Part shown: in pieces, positions 1 through 8,077 of the stretch
How the letters are laid out: each line of letters begins with the position of its first letter
Numbering within the stretch: position 1 is the stretch's first letter
NCBI GenBank assembly: GCA_002433075.1
Contig: DJHM01000017.1
Location: 9,047-41,746 of the forward strand
Reading direction: 5' to 3'
From: Latescibacteria bacterium UBA6620
Lineage (GTDB): Bacteria > Latescibacterota > UBA2968
Length of the DNA stretch: 32,700 bases
Notes under the pieces: model-generated
Database searches by the model: none
Told to the model about the DNA's origin: nothing
What the model saw: only the letters and a program-made list of their open reading frames with translations
Made by a program: the position numbers and the translations under genes

Positions 1-1
1 T

Positions 2-1288
2 GGCACCGGTACGACAGCTGGAACGGGCGCCGTGGCAACGACGCCGGAGCCGACAGCTCCTCCCGTCTATCTTCCGAAAACTCCCGAGCCAATCAGCATT
101 CCAGCGGCCTACGCCTTTGACAGCCGCTTCCAGGATGGAAAAAGTAGCGTCTCATACGGCGGACAAGTTGTCCGCCAGCTTCTGATCCAAGATCTCAAGA
201 TCTTTATCGGCAACCTTGGCAAGGACGGTGCGACATCCGCCAGTCTTCAAGATCTACTGAACTTCTACGAACACGATGATGCGCTGAACCTTCAGACGCT
301 GACAACGGCCGGGTCAAATCCTATAGTGGAAAGTACATACTCGTCGATCTCCACGGGAAAGAACCTGATCGGAAAGATCTCGGATGACGTCGTACTTGGG
401 TCTGGAGGAAAGACGGCAGACGATCTGCTCCGTGAGTGGTTCGACATCGTAGTTGCGAACTCACAGGATCCAGCCAAGTTGGGCACCCCCGCCGTTTATA
501 CGACCGATGCAGGTGTAGACTTGTCACAGATGATCAACAAGCTCCTGATCGGTGCCGTTAGCTACGCGCAGAGCACCAGCAAATACTTCGCCTTGCTCCT
601 CGACCAGGACAACACTGAGGCCCGGAAAGGCACTGATCCCTACACCGCGATGGAACACTATTGGGATGAGTCTTTCGGCTACTACGGAGCAGCGAGAGAC
701 TATGCTCGCTACTCAGACGAACAACTGGCTGGTGGTGCTGATGACTACACCTTCGATTCCAACGGCGACGGAATGATCGACCTGAAGTCAGAATACAACT
801 TCGGTATTTCTCGCAACGCCGGTAAGCGTGACAAGGGCGGCACAGGTGTGGATTTCACAAAGGAAATTTTCGACGCCTACCTGGCTGGTCGGACAGCTAT
901 CACTAACCAGGGGACGGTTAGCGAGATTTCCACGCACCGTCAAATTGCGGCAGAAGGGATGGAGAAGGTGATCGCTGCAACAGCGGTCCACTACGTCAAC
1001 GACACGTTGGACGATATGTCCAAAATTGGTACTGCCGACGAGAACACCGTGAATCACAACAAGCATTGGGCTGAAATGAAAGCCTTCACGATGGCCCTCC
1101 AATACAATTCATTTGGGCGAATTACCTCGGCTGATCTTGAACAACTCCACACTTTAATGGGTGACGCGCCCAAATACGATGCACCCGGGACGGAAGCCTA
1201 CAACAATACCGTTGCCAACCTTACCGAGGCCAAATCGGTTTTTGAGTCGGTCTTCGGTTTCTCCAGCGCGAATATGGCGGACTGGTAG
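2..1288 (+). CDS. DUF4856-like exported protein, 5' end outside the window
   Basis: The frame is open from the window edge. The residues before the first in-window start (GTG at 32) are a Gly/Thr/Ala linker that continues into a Thr/Pro-rich stretch, as found just after a lipoprotein or secretion signal, so the true start probably lies upstream. The body resembles the DUF4856 family of bacterial surface proteins of unknown function: an early AYAFDSRF motif and a late HWAEMKAFTMALQYN segment. Residues 242-254 (numbered from GTG 32) form an EF-hand-like loop, DSNGDGMIDLKSE, with the acidic residue one place off the canonical position, so calcium binding is possible but unproven. The gene ends with TAG and is followed 31 bases later by a strong terminator. 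Family assignment is by pattern recognition only. Confidence 0.7.
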   Translation, partial: GTGTTAGTGAVATTPEPTAPPVYLPKTPEPISIPAAYAFDSRFQDGKSSVSYGGQVVRQLLIQDLKIFIGNLGKDGATSASLQDLLNFYEHDDALNLQTLTTAGSNPIVESTYSSISTGKNLIGKISDDVVLGSGGKTADDLLREWFDIVVANSQDPAKLGTPAVYTTDAGVDLSQMINKLLIGAVSYAQSTSKYFALLLDQDNTEARKGTDPYTAMEHYWDESFGYYGAARDYARYSDEQLAGGADDYTFDSNGDGMIDLKSEYNFGISRNAGKRDKGGTGVDFTKEIFDAYLAGRTAITNQGTVSEISTHRQIAAEGMEKVIAATAVHYVNDTLDDMSKIGTADENTVNHNKHWAEMKAFTMALQYNSFGRITSADLEQLHTLMGDAPKYDAPGTEAYNNTVANLTEAKSVFESVFGFSSANMADW

Positions 1289-1319
1289 AAGAGACTTTCA
1301 GATTCTGATTAGCTATATA

Positions 1320-1360
1320 GGGACTGCTCAAGCGTGGCTTGGGCAGTCCCTATTGTTTTG
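1320..1360 (+). terminator. Rho-independent terminator after the DUF4856-like gene
   Basis: A 13-bp stem (1320-1332 pairing with 1338-1350, one T-G wobble) encloses a 5-nt loop and is followed by TATTGTTTTG. The GTG at 1334, the farthest upstream start available to the next gene, sits in this loop, which argues for the ATG at 1376 instead. Confidence 0.85.
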
Positions 1361-1375
1361 GACAGGATTCGAAAG

Positions 1376-2767
1376 ATGCCTCTGAGTAGAGCAGCGCTGG
1401 TCGTTCTTCTGTTGTGCCTGGCTTCACGGCTCCTCAGCGCGATTTACTACGTCGAGGATCCGGACAGCCTGCGGTTCGCCCTGAGTATCGTTGATTACGA
1501 CGTTAGCCGGCTCCAGCCACATTTTCCCGCTTACCCTGTTTTCTGCTGGCTGGTGAAGGGAATCAGTCTGGTCACGGGTAGATTCGCCCCGGCCTTCGCC
1601 ATTATGGGTGGCTTGTCGACCTGGGTGACGATCCTCTGTGTTGTTGCAATTTCTCGCGAGAAACTGACAGATCCGAAGGGGCTACTGATCGCCGGGCTGG
1701 TTTTCTTGAACCCGATGATCTGGTTGTTGGGAAACCGGTATATGCCCGATCTCGCGGGATTGGCGTGTCTTCTCGGGGCGTTCGTGTTTCTGACGCAGGG
1801 TCATCGGCCGGTCTGGGGAGCGTTCCTCTCAGGTTTGCTGGCGGGAATCCGTCTCTCCTACCTGCCCTTCGCGATCGTACCCTGGGGTTTTGCTCTCTGG
1901 AGCCACAGTGGGGACCGGCTGCGGATCCTCGGCGCCAGTCTGGGGGGAGTGTTTGTCTGGGCGATTCCCCTGATCTGGATCACCGGGTTCCCAGAGTTGA
2001 TCGAAGCGGCCCGAAATCAGTCAGCCGGACATTTCCTCGAGTTTGGTGGCTCGATCGCGACTGAGCCACACTTGGTCAGTCGTCTCTCGAAGCTGGTCGA
2101 AGCGGTTGTGGCGGACGGATTCGGGTTGTACTGGACGGATCGGCATTTTTCGACCGCCATCGCGACTTCCGCGATCTGTCTGTGTGTGGGCCCCGTTCTG
2201 GTACCTGTGTGGCGAAAGTTGGTCGAGGACCCGATTTTCAGACTACATCTCGCGAGCTGGACCGTATACCTGTTGTGGATTTACTTCGGACAGAATGTGG
2301 TTCACAAGAGCCGGCACGCGATGCCCTTGCTTCCGTTGATCGTGCTCACGCTCGCTCAGGCCGTCTTCATCGATACTCGGGCAAAGGACCTTCGACGCAT
2401 CGCGTTCATTCTGTTCGTGCTCGCCCACGGCTACGTGACGTTTCATCTCGTGAATCAACACACGAGTCCGTCAGCCATTTCCCAGGTAAAGGATTATCTC
2501 CAATCGCGTTCTTCCCCAAACCTCCACATCGTTACGGTTCCGCTCGTCGAATTCTACCTCTCGTCGCAGGAGGTCAAGGGGACCTACATCACGATTGAGG
2601 ATCCTTCGGACGTGGCCGACATTGCGCAGGTTCCGACGGGCGCGGAGGTCTTTACGATCGGTAGTCCACATTCTTTTCCGATGCGGCCGTTAAAATCTCA
2701 GAAGACCTTCTTCCACAATCCCTACGTCAACCGGATGTGGCCGGAGATCGGCGTCTATGAGTACTGA
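1376..2767 (+). CDS. Polytopic membrane protein, GT-C glycosyltransferase-like
   Basis: This 463-residue protein has about ten hydrophobic segments. The first, ending near LLSAIYYV, is followed by a predicted external loop with an acidic EDPDS motif and then QPHFPAYPVF. An acidic motif in the first external loop plus a PHxPxYP segment is typical of GT-C enzymes (ArnT/PMT/DUF2723-like), which move sugars from polyprenyl-phosphate carriers onto lipids or proteins on the periplasmic side. The ATG at 1376 is preferred because the longer frame starts inside the preceding terminator. The 3' end overlaps the next gene by 11 bases, so the two are probably co-translated. Substrate cannot be told from sequence; a non-catalytic membrane protein is possible. 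Confidence 0.65.
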   Translation: MPLSRAALVVLLLCLASRLLSAIYYVEDPDSLRFALSIVDYDVSRLQPHFPAYPVFCWLVKGISLVTGRFAPAFAIMGGLSTWVTILCVVAISREKLTDPKGLLIAGLVFLNPMIWLLGNRYMPDLAGLACLLGAFVFLTQGHRPVWGAFLSGLLAGIRLSYLPFAIVPWGFALWSHSGDRLRILGASLGGVFVWAIPLIWITGFPELIEAARNQSAGHFLEFGGSIATEPHLVSRLSKLVEAVVADGFGLYWTDRHFSTAIATSAICLCVGPVLVPVWRKLVEDPIFRLHLASWTVYLLWIYFGQNVVHKSRHAMPLLPLIVLTLAQAVFIDTRAKDLRRIAFILFVLAHGYVTFHLVNQHTSPSAISQVKDYLQSRSSPNLHIVTVPLVEFYLSSQEVKGTYITIEDPSDVADIAQVPTGAEVFTIGSPHSFPMRPLKSQKTFFHNPYVNRMWPEIGVYEY

Positions 2768-4088
2768 TCTGCGATCGGGCGCTCCCTTGCAAATCTTCGG
2801 GGGTGGACCGGGTGGCCTGGCCGCTGCGTACTACGGGGTGAAGGCGGGATACGACCTGGCGCTCTACGAGGGGTCGGGGGCGACTGGGGGGAATGCACGT
2901 ACGCTCAAGTTGGGGGATTGCCTTTTCGATACGGGCGCTCACCGTTTGCACGACAAGAACCCTGAGGTGACTGACGAGATACGAAACCTCCTGGGATCCG
3001 ACCTGATGACCGTCAATGCGCCCAGCCGAATCCATCTTGCTGGGAGACGACTCCGCTTTCCGCTCCAACCAGGTGATTTGCTTCGAAACCTCCCGTGGCA
3101 GAAGGTGGCGCGGATCATCCTAGAACGAATTGGACGAAATCGAGACCCGAGTCCCTCGAACTTCCGTGATTGGGCAGTCGACCAGTATGGGAAGACGCTC
3201 GCGGAGCTACTACTCTTAAACTACTCCGAGAAGCTTTGGGGGGAAGAAACGGGTAAGCTGTCCATTCAGATCGCGGGAGGTCGACTGCGTAACCTGGATC
3301 TGCGAGCCTTCCTGAGGGGCGTTCTGCCTGGAGACGATCCGCGGCACCTCGACGGCGCTTTCTTGTATCCCCGACACGGCTTCGGTTCGATTTTTAGTCG
3401 TGTTTCGGAGGAAATCGGATCCGGACGCATCCACTGTGAGAACCGCATCACAAGTCTTAAACACGGTGAGGGGCGCATTCGGTCCTTTGTGGTGAATGGA
3501 ACAACCCGCGTCGATGCTCGCACAATCATCAGCACACTTCCTCTCAATCTCACCGTTGAGATCCTTGACCCACTGCCGCCTCGAACGATTTTGGAAACGG
3601 CCCGCAGCATTCGGTTCCGCAAGCTTCTCCTCTGCGTCTTCTGTCTGAAGCGACCGAAGTTCTCGGATAATGCGTCGATTTACTTTCCCGAATCCGAAAA
3701 GCCGTTTACGCGCCTGTACGAATGCAAGAATCGGAGCCCCTTCGTGGCCCCGGATGACCAGACAGCGATCGTGCTCGAGTTGCCCTGTCATGAAACGTCG
3801 CCTTATTGGCAGATGGGGGAGAAGGAATTGCTCGACACTGTCCTTGCGGCCCTCAACGATGTTGAGCGTGTGCGTGAGGATGAGGTCCTGAACACTGCGG
3901 TTTACAAATTACCGTTTGCATACCCAATCCTAGAGGTGGGGATCGAACAAAAAGTAGAAGAATTGATTCGATACCTGGCGGATTTCGAAAACTTCCATCT
4001 CCTTGGACGCAACGCGACCTTCCAGTACCTTCACACACACGATCTGTTTGCATCCGCGAAGGAGATGGTCGGGCGGATCGACCTTTAG
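2757..4088 (+). CDS. FAD-dependent oxidoreductase (amine oxidase / UDP-galactopyranose mutase-like)
   Basis: The 443-residue protein opens with a Rossmann dinucleotide-binding fold: GGGPGGLAAAYYG at about residues 15-27, an acidic residue at the end of strand 2 (LALYEGSG), then GGNARTL. A DTGAHRLH segment follows. The C-terminus (LLGRNATFQYLHTHD, then a helix) matches the second FAD-contacting motif of protoporphyrinogen-oxidase, phytoene-desaturase and UDP-galactopyranose-mutase relatives. Length fits this superfamily. The ATG lies inside the 3' end of the GT-C-like gene, and this tight pairing suggests both act on one glycan or lipid-linked sugar; that is inference. The family is clear, the substrate is not. 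Confidence 0.75.
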   Translation: MSTDLRSGAPLQIFGGGPGGLAAAYYGVKAGYDLALYEGSGATGGNARTLKLGDCLFDTGAHRLHDKNPEVTDEIRNLLGSDLMTVNAPSRIHLAGRRLRFPLQPGDLLRNLPWQKVARIILERIGRNRDPSPSNFRDWAVDQYGKTLAELLLLNYSEKLWGEETGKLSIQIAGGRLRNLDLRAFLRGVLPGDDPRHLDGAFLYPRHGFGSIFSRVSEEIGSGRIHCENRITSLKHGEGRIRSFVVNGTTRVDARTIISTLPLNLTVEILDPLPPRTILETARSIRFRKLLLCVFCLKRPKFSDNASIYFPESEKPFTRLYECKNRSPFVAPDDQTAIVLELPCHETSPYWQMGEKELLDTVLAALNDVERVREDEVLNTAVYKLPFAYPILEVGIEQKVEELIRYLADFENFHLLGRNATFQYLHTHDLFASAKEMVGRIDL

Positions 4089-4090
4089 CG

Positions 4091-4552
4091 ACTCACACTC
4101 GGGCGGCGATTACGGTCGTTGCCGAGCGTGATTTCACTTCGGGCGGTATCACTACCTAGGATCTGCAGGATTTCGAAACCGGCTTCATTCTGGCGTCAGG
4201 AATGGTGAACTATAACCGAACGGCGCTTCAGACGACCACGCTCGGTCCCTTGGCGGCCAGGGAGATGGAGTACACGGGACTCGTCCTCGGTTTCGTGCCG
4301 ATTCGGGGAATCAACCTCCTGGCCCGTGATGGGTCGTACCTCTAGGGCGTCGGCTATGTTCCGATCCTGGATTTCGAGTTCAGCCTTTATTTGGATGATT
4401 ACAACCTGGTCCGAACGTCCTTCTTGCCGGGCGCGGCGAAACAAACGGTGCTGGACGGGAATGCTCGACAACTTCCGGTGATGATCGACATTGCCCGGGG
4501 GATGCCCCAAAGCCTGTCCCGTCTCGTGAAGCGTGAAGCGGTCGAGGAATAG
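4091..4552 (+). pseudogene. Broken reading frame with two in-frame TAG stops
   Basis: One frame stays protein-like over about 460 bases between the oxidoreductase and the SDR gene, interrupted only by TAG at 4157 and TAG at 4343, and ending at TAG 4550-4552. Codons are GC-rich in third positions like those of neighbours. The product would contain RAAITVVAERDFTSGG, then MVNYNRTALQTTT from the ATG at 4202, then GYVPILDFEFSLYLDDYN after the second stop, and would end LVKREAVEE. I do not recognise the family. It is best read as a gene recently disabled by nonsense mutations, possibly the 3' remnant of a longer gene. Chance openness or sequencing error is possible. The next gene's Shine-Dalgarno lies just behind its last stop. 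Confidence 0.45.
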
Positions 4553-4572
4553 AGAAACAAGGAGAATGCAGG

Positions 4573-5352
4573 ATGAGAGATCTGACGGGTAAGGTCGCCT
4601 GGATCACTGGAGCGGGAACCGGAATCGGCGAAGCGGGGGCAAAATCGCTGGCGGCCCTTGGGATGAACATCGTGCTTTCGGGGCGGCGACCGGATCCCCT
4701 GAAGGCTGTCGCGGATGCGATTGGTGAGTGCGCGGTTGTGGAACCCCTCGATGTGACGGATAAAGCGCGGGTCGACAGCGTAGCCACCGGGATTCTTGAT
4801 CGATTCGGCTCGTGCGACGTCCTGGTCAACAGTGCGGGCCTGAACGCGTCGAAAGATCGCCACTGGCATAATTTCCAACTGGATGGCTGGGACCAGGTCA
4901 TCGACGTCGACCTGAACGGAGCTTTCTACTGTTCGATGGCCGTGTTGCCTTCGATGAAGGAGAAAGGAGAAGGTCTGGTCATCAACATCTCCTCGTGGGC
5001 GGGAAAGTACACGAGTATCCTCACTGGCCCCGCCTACAGTGCGGCCAAGCACGCGATGATTTCGATGACCGAGAGCTTCAATATGGAGAACGGTATTCAC
5101 GGCATTCGGGCGTGTGCGATCTGTCCCGGAGAGGTAGATACGCCGATTCTGGACAATCGCCCGGTTCCCGTTTGCCCGGAAGAGCGAGCGAAGATGGTCC
5201 AATCGGAAGATTGCGGCGAAATTATCGCATTCATCGCCCGGTTGCCCTCCCACGTGTGCGTGAACGAGCTGACCGTGAGCCCGACCTGGAACCGAAGCTT
5301 CGTGGAGCGCGCCAGAGCGCTTACGGAGGGTGGTAAGGGAGGCGTGCCCTAA
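4573..5352 (+). CDS. SDR family oxidoreductase
   Basis: A classical 259-residue short-chain dehydrogenase/reductase. Residues 12-20 are ITGAGTGIG, the TGxxxGxG cofactor motif; VNSAG replaces the usual NNAG; the catalytic Ser lies in INISSWAG and the Tyr/Lys pair is Y155 and K159 in YSAAK. ICPGEVDTP follows, as in the family. An Arg pair after strand 2 (LSGRRPD) favours NADP(H). The start has AAGGAGA about 8 bases upstream. It lies 63 bases before an RraA-like gene, suggesting one catabolic unit. The substrate, probably an alcohol or sugar derivative, cannot be fixed from sequence. Confidence 0.9.
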   Translation: MRDLTGKVAWITGAGTGIGEAGAKSLAALGMNIVLSGRRPDPLKAVADAIGECAVVEPLDVTDKARVDSVATGILDRFGSCDVLVNSAGLNASKDRHWHNFQLDGWDQVIDVDLNGAFYCSMAVLPSMKEKGEGLVINISSWAGKYTSILTGPAYSAAKHAMISMTESFNMENGIHGIRACAICPGEVDTPILDNRPVPVCPEERAKMVQSEDCGEIIAFIARLPSHVCVNELTVSPTWNRSFVERARALTEGGKGGVP

Positions 5353-5415
5353 AGTTACGTTTTGAGTTTGAACGGAAACCGGAACCCATCAATCGACTGA
5401 CGAGGACCCATCGCA

Positions 5416-6303
5416 ATGAGCAAGCAGCCCCCCCTTCCTTTCGTTTTCTCCCACGATCAGATGGTCCAGTTCACCCACCAGTACGAGGGGGATCGCTTCC
5501 CGGACGGAAGACCCCGTGTGCCCGATTCAATCCTCGAACGGATGAAGAAGGTCACCTGCGAGCAGGCCTGGACCGTGCTCCGGGAACACGGCTACGACTG
5601 TCAGTATCAGGGTAAGTGGGTGATGACCCACCAGGATCCCGTCCTCGTGGGCAGGGCAGTGACGTGTAACTTCATTCCTTACAGACCGGATGTCGCCGAT
5701 GTGGTCGTCGATGCGGCAACCGAGCAAGGGCTGGAAGGACGCGACAAGCACTGGGTGATGGATGGACTCGTGAAGGAAGACGTGATGGTCGCAGATCTGC
5801 AGGACAAGCAGATCGGGGGAGGATTCATTGGCGACAACCTGGCGAATATGCTGAACGAGAAGACGGGGACGGGATGCGTCGTCTGGGGCGGGACGAGAGA
5901 TCTTGCGGGCGTGCTCGAGCTGGAGAGCTTCGTCGTATTCAACCGCAACTGGGACCCCTCCACGTCGAGTGCCTATGACCGAACGATGATCATTGGCTTC
6001 AATACACCCATCTCGATCGGGCGAGCCGCCGTGATGCCGGGAGATGTGGTACTTGGGCTCCGGGAAGGGGTTGTTTTCGTGCCGGCGCATCTCGCGCTGG
6101 AGGTTGTCGAAGCCTCGGAGCTGATTGCGTTGAAGGATCTGTTCGGCTACGAGCGGTTGAAAGCCGGTGTCTATACGGCGGGCCAGATCGACGCCGCCTG
6201 GACGGATGAGATCAGTGAGGACTTTTACGAGTGGGTCCGTCCGAAGGTCGATTCCCTTCCTCCGGAACAGCAGGAAATGCTGAGGGGGCAGGATTGGTGG
6301 TAA
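5416..6303 (+). CDS. RraA-like family protein (HMG/CHA aldolase or demethylmenaquinone methyltransferase-like fold)
   Basis: The 295-residue protein carries the RraA core: GRAVTCNFIP, then GGFIGDNLANMLNEKTG and GCVVWGGTRD with R161-D162, the Arg-Asp pair that binds substrate and divalent metal in RraA-fold aldolases. PGDVVLGLREGVVFVP is the typical closing strand pair. It is longer than E. coli RraA (about 160 residues), with extra N- and C-terminal segments. In this context (SDR upstream; Ldh and HpcH/HpaI genes nearby) a role in keto-acid or sugar-acid breakdown is more likely than RNase E inhibition. GAGGA lies about 10 bases before the ATG. It converges on the desaturase gene across a shared terminator. 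Confidence 0.85.
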   Translation: MSKQPPLPFVFSHDQMVQFTHQYEGDRFPDGRPRVPDSILERMKKVTCEQAWTVLREHGYDCQYQGKWVMTHQDPVLVGRAVTCNFIPYRPDVADVVVDAATEQGLEGRDKHWVMDGLVKEDVMVADLQDKQIGGGFIGDNLANMLNEKTGTGCVVWGGTRDLAGVLELESFVVFNRNWDPSTSSAYDRTMIIGFNTPISIGRAAVMPGDVVLGLREGVVFVPAHLALEVVEASELIALKDLFGYERLKAGVYTAGQIDAAWTDEISEDFYEWVRPKVDSLPPEQQEMLRGQDWW

Positions 6304-6340
6304 GAGCAGTGGAGAAGTGCAGAAGGAGAGAATGAAAAGT

Positions 6341-6378
6341 GTAAAAGGGCTTACGCACGATCGCGTGAGCCCTTTTAC
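6341..6378. terminator. Bidirectional terminator between convergent rraA-like and desaturase genes
   Basis: A 16-bp inverted repeat (6341-6356 with 6363-6378, one wobble, 6-nt loop) begins with GTAAAAGGGC and ends with GCCCTTTTAC. The A run in one arm and T run in the other give a U-rich 3' side on both strands. It sits between the two convergent stop codons. Confidence 0.85.
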
Positions 6379-6403
6379 TGTGGATGGCGCGGTGCTTGTC
6401 CTG

Positions 6404-7492
6404 TTACGCGGTTTGGACCTCGGGCAGGTATTGGTACTCGGGATCTTCCACCTGTTGGCGCTGGATTTCTGCGATGTGGATCCACGTTTCCCTGAGGCCG
6501 TTGGGGCACCAGGGCAGATCGTGCTTGATCCGTCTGTGCAGACTGGGGAGGCGGTAACAGGGTACGGCCGCATACATATGGTGTTCGATGTGGAAGTTCA
6601 TATGCCAGTAGAGGAACTGGACGATCGGGTTCAGGTAAATCGTACGGCAGGAGAGCCGGAAGTCGGGCACCTTGTCGGTCAGGCCTACGTGTTGGGCGGA
6701 GTTGCACATCGATTGAAGCCACTTTCCGAAGGTCTTCGGAAACGTGAAGACGAAGAGCAGGATCCAGTGGCCTGAAGCGATGGCGCCGCCCGCGATCAGC
6801 AGATGTCCGATCAGGACAAGACGCTCCCACCGGATGTAAGCCGCTCTTCTCTCCGGGTCTGTCTCGGGCAGGATGGCCTTGGTCCAGCCGTCGTCGGGGA
6901 GGCGGCCGAAGAAACTGCGGATCTTCCCCTTGATGAGATCGTAGGGATACTTCGGGTTGACGATGCCGCGCTTGTAAAAGCCGGGTATGTCGACCGTCGC
7001 AGGCAAGACGACTTCTCCATCGCCGGGCGGATGGAGCGTGTATTTGTGGTGTTCGGTGTGGCTCGCCCAGAAATGGTGGTGATTGTGCCAGCCCAGGAAG
7101 GAAAAGAGTCGAAGGAACGACCGATTGAGCCATTTCGGTCGAAACACGGAGTCGTGGACCAGTTCGTGGAAGCCGTTGATGAGAAACTGCCAGTTGTGTC
7201 CGTTTGCAAAGACGATCAGCGCGGTCACATACCATGGCCAATGGTCGACGCTGTAGAGGGCGGCACCCACCCCGGCGCCCAGGATGCCGAGGTAGCCGAG
7301 CGTCTGAGCGAATCCCAGCAGATTACTGCGACGGTTGAATTGGGCGAGTTCTTCCCTGGACAGCGGACACCGATACCATATGATCCGTGTTTTCGCGGGG
7401 GGAATGTTATAAACGGGACCTTCGGTCAGGACGTCAGCGTCCTGGAGGTCGGTCATTGGTGGGTCGGGTTGCATAGGTCGAGGTCCGGACAT
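6404..7492 (-). CDS. Membrane fatty acid desaturase
   Basis: This is a di-iron integral membrane desaturase. All three histidine boxes are present: HELVHD, then HNHHHFWASHTEHH, then FHIEHHMYAAVP near the C-terminus, with hydrophobic segments between them placed as in the FA_desaturase family. Family members insert a double bond or hydroxyl into acyl chains using reductant from an electron carrier; no ferredoxin or reductase gene is adjacent. Several starts are possible (GTG 7504, ATG 7492, 7474 or 7456); ATG 7492 has a GGAG 11 bases upstream and is a weak preference. A short palindrome, AGAGTCAACTCT at 7526-7537, lies in the upstream region and might be an operator. Acyl substrate unknown. 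Confidence 0.88.
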   Translation of the reverse strand: MSGPRPMQPDPPMTDLQDADVLTEGPVYNIPPAKTRIIWYRCPLSREELAQFNRRSNLLGFAQTLGYLGILGAGVGAALYSVDHWPWYVTALIVFANGHNWQFLINGFHELVHDSVFRPKWLNRSFLRLFSFLGWHNHHHFWASHTEHHKYTLHPPGDGEVVLPATVDIPGFYKRGIVNPKYPYDLIKGKIRSFFGRLPDDGWTKAILPETDPERRAAYIRWERLVLIGHLLIAGGAIASGHWILLFVFTFPKTFGKWLQSMCNSAQHVGLTDKVPDFRLSCRTIYLNPIVQFLYWHMNFHIEHHMYAAVPCYRLPSLHRRIKHDLPWCPNGLRETWIHIAEIQRQQVEDPEYQYLPEVQTA

Positions 7493-7694
7493 CGGAGAGC
7501 GCACTCCGGTGAGGGTTGATGGAAAAGAGTCAACTCTATATTAGCTCAACCGCGCAGAATTGTCGCGTCAATCATCGCGATCGCAAGGGTGAGAGTTTCT
7601 GTCGCATCGGCAAATGGAGCTGTGACTCCCATCCATAGGTATCCGTGTGGGAGTTCACCAGAAAGCTGTGTATCAACGACCGTTTTCACGGCTG

Positions 7695-7967
7695 TCACGC
7701 TGGACTTCTCGGTGGTAATGGACCATCGGGGTCTGGTGGGTGAGGACCCCCACGAGTTTCATTGAAGAAGAGGCTACGGAAAAACTCGATCATCCACCTG
7801 AAGACCAGAGATCCCACCCCCACAGCGACCCCGATGATCAAGGACAACGTGATCAGGAATGGACCTCCCGTGAATCCGATCACGGCCATTCGTCGCATCA
7901 GGGTGCGGCGGATCGATTTCAGGTTTCGCCGAATCGCGGATGGGCTGTTGGTGCTCGCACCGGACAT
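7695..7967 (-). CDS. Short membrane protein resembling the N-terminus of a ClC chloride channel
   Basis: From the ATG at 7967 (AGGGGG about 10 bases upstream) this encodes 90 residues: a basic head (RRNLKSIRRTLMRR), one long hydrophobic helix with GVAVGVGSLVFRWMIEFF, and a Pro-rich tail ending PPDPDGPLPPRSPA. The helix and following amphipathic stretch look like the first segment of ClC-family antiporters/channels, but those are over 400 residues, and no further ClC sequence follows in any frame I read downstream. It is either a truncated remnant kept with its own ribosome binding site or an independent small membrane protein. The 202 bases beyond it hold no convincing gene. Confidence 0.45.
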   Translation of the reverse strand: MSGASTNSPSAIRRNLKSIRRTLMRRMAVIGFTGGPFLITLSLIIGVAVGVGSLVFRWMIEFFRSLFFNETRGGPHPPDPDGPLPPRSPA

Positions 7968-8077
7968 TGCGTCATTTCCCCCTGAGCGGAGTCTGAAACG
8001 CTCAACAGGGTGCTGTGTGTGCGAGATTTTCGAGGATGATTCCGTGCCCGGGATTCCTGCCTGTATCTCGCGGGTCG

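Noticed and set aside
4157..4345. Amber codons read as a recoded amino acid (for example pyrrolysine)
   Set aside because: TAG ends many intact genes here (1288, 4088, 12882, 19686, 30612), and no recoding element is visible.
4399..5253. 284-codon minus-strand frame over the SDR gene
   Set aside because: Composition is Arg/His/Ser-rich as expected for the complement of a GC-rich gene; the SDR on the plus strand is clear.
6803..7519. Long plus-strand open frame opposite the desaturase
   Set aside because: It is antisense to a gene with all three histidine boxes and has no recognisable domain; a shadow frame.
7505..7694. Minus-strand open frame of about 60 codons after the ClC-like fragment
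   Set aside because: No start codon with a ribosome binding site, mixed codon use and no recognisable domain.
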